Positions 60,957 to 64,000 of a stretch of DNA of 64,000 nt are shown here, piece after piece. The stretch is taken from assembly GCA_037962975.1 (NCBI GenBank), contig CM075675.1, positions 46,546,501 to 46,610,500 on the forward strand. Reading direction: 5' to 3'. Every line of letters begins with the position of its first letter. The first letter of the stretch is position 1. The notes beneath the pieces were generated by a model. It was not told where the DNA came from, ran no database searches, and saw nothing but the letters and a program-made list of their open reading frames with translations. The translations under genes were made by a program, and so were the position numbers. This DNA is from Clitoria ternatea (Eukaryota > Streptophyta > Magnoliopsida > Fabales > Fabaceae).

Positions 60957-62436
60957 TGCAAGGATTTTGATAATGACAAGTACTCTTGAAGAAACAATGC
61001 AAAAACAAAGACATGAAATCAGAATTGAAGAAACAGCAAAGATAATCGATTAGGCCATAGATGTTAATCGATTAGAAGCCTTCTGTCTTGGAAGAAATTG
61101 CATCAGAGTTGAAGCTAATCGATTAGGCCATAGATTCTAATCGATTAGAAGCTTTCTGTCTTGGAAGAAATTGCATCAGAGTCGAAGATAATCGATTAAG
61201 GAAGCCTCATAATCGATTAGACACTCACTGGAATTAAGATAATCGATTGCACACTTAAGACTAATCGATTACAGCAATCAAAAATGGAATTAAATGCATC
61301 AGGCACACATGCTAATCGATTAAGAGAGCCATATAATCAATTAGGAAGCCACTGGAATTTAAGGTAATCGATTGCAAGACATGCTAATCGATTAGGATGC
61401 TGCGAAGACAAATTAAATGCATCAGGTACAAGATGCTAATCGATTACAGGTAATGAGATAATCGATTAGTGACTCTCTGACTTGAAGCTAATCGATTACA
61501 ACGCGAGGATGTAATCGATTACGCTAGTGGAAAACAGATTTAAGTGGGAAAACCAGGTCATGTCTCCACCATTCTTCAAATTTCCACTAACTGCAACGGC
61601 TATGAGGAACTAGGGCACACCTCAACTGCTATCATGGCTCTATAAATGGAGGAAGAACACAAGCACAAAGAGCAACCAACACACAACCAAGAAGCAACAA
61701 TTCATAGCTCTATTTTGTGCTTTGTAAGCCTATCTCTTGCATTTTTGTACTTTCAATTGTATATCCTCTCATCTTGAGAGATTAGAATTTGGAGAGCTTT
61801 TCACTTGTATATCTGCTCTATCAAGAGAGTATATTGATTGTAAACACAAACTCCAAACACACAAAGTTATTCACTCTATGTTGAGTGGCTGTTCACTCTA
61901 GGATTGAGTGGTTACAAAGGTTGTGGACTCAACCTTTGGGATATTGTGAGATTGAGAGATTGGGTGGGTTGCCCTTATACTTATGAGGATTGGGTTCTTG
62001 AGTGTGGGACACTAGGAAGCCGCAATTGCTCAAAGTTGTATCTCTAGTCTACAATAGTGGAAAATCCTCTAAGTGGGTTGCTTAGAGGCGAGACGTACAC
62101 CGGATTGGGTGGAACTCGTTACATCGGTTTGCAAGCTTCTCTTCCTTACTCTTTTACTTCCACATATTGCATATTTGCTGATTGGTATTGTTTGGCTAAG
62201 AAGAACACACTTGAACTTGCTTAATTTGCTTTACTTTAGATATTGCACACCAAGTGTTTGCTAAATTGTCTCAACAATACTTACCTCTTGTAGTGCATTG
62301 CATATCATTGTTACTTGCTTTCACTTGCACAATCTCATAAACTTGGTTATAGAAATCAATTTCAAAGGCATTCCAAGCAAAAGTTTTATAACTCAATTCA
62401 CCCCCCCTCTTGAGTATTGAGGCCACTTGAACAACA
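60957..62436 (+). repeat. 5' LTR of the copia element (about 1.48 kb)
   Basis: The right end is firm (ACAACA, then AG, then the primer-binding site). The left end is uncertain within about 20 bp (TG at 60936, 60955 or 60957). The upstream half holds the TAATCGATTA array (61043-61521). TATAAAT at 61641-61647 is a likely TATA box, about 120 bp after the array. A C-rich tract (62399-62408) lies near the 3' end. Confidence 0.82.
61043..61521 (+). promoter_or_regulatory. Array of 16 TAATCGATTA palindromes in the LTR U3
   Basis: Sites start at 61043, 61065, 61116, 61138, 61189, 61210, 61240, 61262, 61313, 61334, 61365, 61385, 61437, 61459, 61489 and 61512. Thirteen are exact; 61240 and 61365 read TAATCGATTG, and 61334 reads TAATCAATTA. 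They sit within tandem repeats of 73 bp (from 61043) and 124 bp (from 61189). Position upstream of the TATA box suggests an enhancer of repeated protein-binding sites. Confidence 0.9.
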
Positions 62437-62438
62437 AG

Positions 62439-62450
62439 TGGTATCAGAGC
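62439..62450 (+). other. Primer-binding site (initiator-Met tRNA) of the copia element
   Basis: TGGTATCAGAGC, two bases after the LTR. Confidence 0.95.
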
Positions 62451-62492
62451 TTGACTCTTGGTAGATCAAGCTTAACAGCTTCAAGAGATTAA

Positions 62493-64000
62493 ATGGCCTC
62501 AAGTTCTCAAAATGTTTTTCCCGAGGGTGGTGCGATAAATAGACCTTCCGCTTTCAATGGGGAAGGGTATGCCTTTTGGAAAGAGAGAATGAAAATCTTC
62601 ATTCAATCAATTGATTTGAGAATATGGAATGCCATTGAAAATGGTCCCTATATACCAATGCATACCATAGATAGCAAGAATGTTGAAAAACCCATAGATG
62701 AATGGACTAGCGAGGAAGAAAAGAAAGTCCAATATGGCTACAAGGCCAAAAATCTCATTACCATGGCTTTAGGACAAGACGAATTTTTTAGAATAATGAC
62801 ATGCCAAACCGCTAAAGAAATGTGGGATACTCTTCAAGTAACCCATGAAGGTACTAATGATGTAAAGGACTCAAAGATTAGTACTCTTACTAGTCAATAT
62901 GAATGCTTTAGATTAAACTCTCATGAATCGATTGTTGATATGCAAAAAAGGTTTACTCTCATCATTAATCAACTCATTACACTTGGAAAGACTTACACTA
63001 ACAAAGAACTCATTCATAAAGTGTTGAAAAGTCTTAACAGAGAATGGCAACCGCTAGTTACCGCCATCAAACAATCTCCTAGCATAAACGAAATGTCTCT
63101 CGCCACTTTATTTGGTAAGTTGCAGGAACAAGAACAAGAGCTGAAAGAATTAAAGATGGCGGAAGAGGAAGAAAAATCTTCCAAGAAAAAGGGTCTTGCT
63201 CTCAAAGCTACTTCCACAAATGAAGAAGAATCCGGAAGTGAACTTGATGAAGAAGAAGAATTTGGACTATTTGTGAAACGCTTCGGGAAATTCATGAAAG
63301 GCAAACGCTTCCAAAGAAGCTTCAAAAGCTCAGGTAAGAAACCTATCACTAAAGAAAACTCTCCCTCACCCAACTGTTTTGAATGTGGCAAGGAAGGGCA
63401 CTTCAAAGCCGATTGTCCAAACCTCAAAAAGAAGGGCAAGGACAAACAAAGAAGAAGAAGAGCCTATATTGCGTGGGATGAGAATGATGTGAGCAGCTCC
63501 GATGACTCGGAAGATGAGCAAGCCAATCTTTGCTTAATGGCAAATCATCAAGAAGAGGAAAATGAGGTAAATCTTCTTGACCTAGATAAGAATGAGTTGT
63601 TAGATGCATTTGAGGAATTATATGATAAATTTACAAAAATCTCTAGTAAACTCAAAGCATCTAGGAAAACTAGTGATACTCTTGAATTGCATCTCATGGA
63701 AGTATGTAAAGAAAATGAGAGCTTAAAAGAAGAACTAGAGAAGGTTCAAACATGCTCTAGGGATAAACCTTGTGATTTTGCAAAGAAGTGCATAGTGTTA
63801 GAAACCAAGGTTGAAGACCTAAATAGGACACTAGAGAAATTCACTAATGGAAGAGATAATCTGAATATCCTACTTGGGCAACAAAAATGCATGTTTAGTA
63901 AAACCGGTCTAGGATATGACCAAGAACATAGTAATCATAAAATGGAGAAGCACTACAAAAACTTCTTTGCACCACCAAGCAAATCCTCCTCACCTTTTAT
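62493..64000 (+). CDS. gag polyprotein of the copia element, 5' part (502 codons, open to the window end)
   Basis: ATG at 62493, 43 bp after the primer-binding site, opens a frame with no stop to base 64000. The N-terminal part (about residues 15-200) is a copia-type gag core (UBN2-like) with the typical FNGEGYAFWKERM start. A highly charged Glu/Lys stretch (about 215-260) precedes a CCHC zinc knuckle (Cys at residue 295; pattern C-x2-C-x4-H-x4-C), which binds RNA. Then come an acidic Ser/Asp segment (about 330-350) and a probable coiled coil (about 360-450) of the kind described in Sirevirus gag proteins. Protease and pol should follow outside the window. The intact frame sets it apart from the broken polyproteins of elements A and B-plus. 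Confidence 0.9.
   Translation, partial: MASSSQNVFPEGGAINRPSAFNGEGYAFWKERMKIFIQSIDLRIWNAIENGPYIPMHTIDSKNVEKPIDEWTSEEEKKVQYGYKAKNLITMALGQDEFFRIMTCQTAKEMWDTLQVTHEGTNDVKDSKISTLTSQYECFRLNSHESIVDMQKRFTLIINQLITLGKTYTNKELIHKVLKSLNREWQPLVTAIKQSPSINEMSLATLFGKLQEQEQELKELKMAEEEEKSSKKKGLALKATSTNEEESGSELDEEEEFGLFVKRFGKFMKGKRFQRSFKSSGKKPITKENSPSPNCFECGKEGHFKADCPNLKKKGKDKQRRRRAYIAWDENDVSSSDDSEDEQANLCLMANHQEEENEVNLLDLDKNELLDAFEELYDKFTKISSKLKASRKTSDTLELHLMEVCKENESLKEELEKVQTCSRDKPCDFAKKCIVLETKVEDLNRTLEKFTNGRDNLNILLGQQKCMFSKTGLGYDQEHSNHKMEKHYKNFFAPPSKSSSPF

Larger units (their letters stand above)
60957..64000 (+). mobile_element. Copia LTR retrotransposon (Maximus/SIRE-like), cut by the right window edge
   Basis: 5' LTR at about 60957-62436, primer-binding site TGGTATCAGAGC at 62439-62450 and an intact gag from 62493 to the window end. 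Gag type, LTR length and the early LTR sequence (TTTTGATAATGAC) suggest the Sirevirus/Maximus group; pol is outside the window, so the group is an inference. It is inserted just inside the Tat/Ogre-like element. An uninterrupted gag suggests a relatively recent insertion. Confidence 0.82.

Noticed and set aside
61043..61521. CRISPR-like regularly spaced repeats
   Set aside because: The repeats are 10-bp palindromes within tandem units of a plant LTR; spacers are themselves repeated and there are no cas genes.

Overview
This window is plant nuclear DNA, most likely from a papilionoid legume (probably the bean/cowpea/soybean group). The evidence is an AT-rich background, spliced genes with GT-AG introns, nested LTR retrotransposons primed by initiator-Met tRNA, and a KEG protein that looks legume-like. 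The species is an inference.

Layout. 1-27,898 is a nest of retrotransposons. (i) Element A is a decayed minus-strand Ty3/gypsy element (1-6652; 2.3-kb LTR at 4350-6652). It is inserted in the 3' LTR of (ii) element B-minus, a large minus-strand element with no coding capacity (LTR parts 6653-9788 and 23035-27898; interior 9789-10681 plus 21465-23034). Inside that interior sits (iii) element B-plus, a full-length plus-strand gypsy element of the same LTR family (10682-21464) whose gag-pol carries two frameshifts and one stop. Inside the right LTR of B-minus sits (iv) a Cassandra TRIM element (23664-24729) with a 5S-rRNA-derived segment in each LTR and a perfect 5-bp target duplication. From 27,899 to 33,300 there are remnants of copia-type LTR elements and a hairpin-rich 94-bp tandem duplication.

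33,400-53,200 is the genic island. A four-exon Nudix hydrolase gene (plus strand, 33945-38334; G-box-rich upstream region; an Au-like SINE in intron 1) converges on a 16-exon gene (minus strand, 53125-40195) for KEEP ON GOING (KEG). KEG is a RING-kinase-ankyrin-HERC2-repeat E3 ubiquitin ligase of ABA signalling. Both reading frames can be spliced without a break (176 and 1632 residues).

53,200-64,000 is again repeat-derived: an AT-rich unassigned block, one LTR of a Tat/Ogre-like gypsy element (about 60172-60812), and, inserted just inside it, the 5' LTR and intact gag of a young-looking copia element (Maximus/SIRE-like) that runs off the right edge. The two most unusual signals are an array of 16 near-identical TAATCGATTA palindromes, about two, three or five helical turns apart, in that copia LTR (61043-61521), and a set of hairpins with different stems but the same CTRCTT loop in the LTR of element A (5158-5401). 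I saw no clearly new multi-gene system; the novelty is in the cis-structure of the mobile elements.
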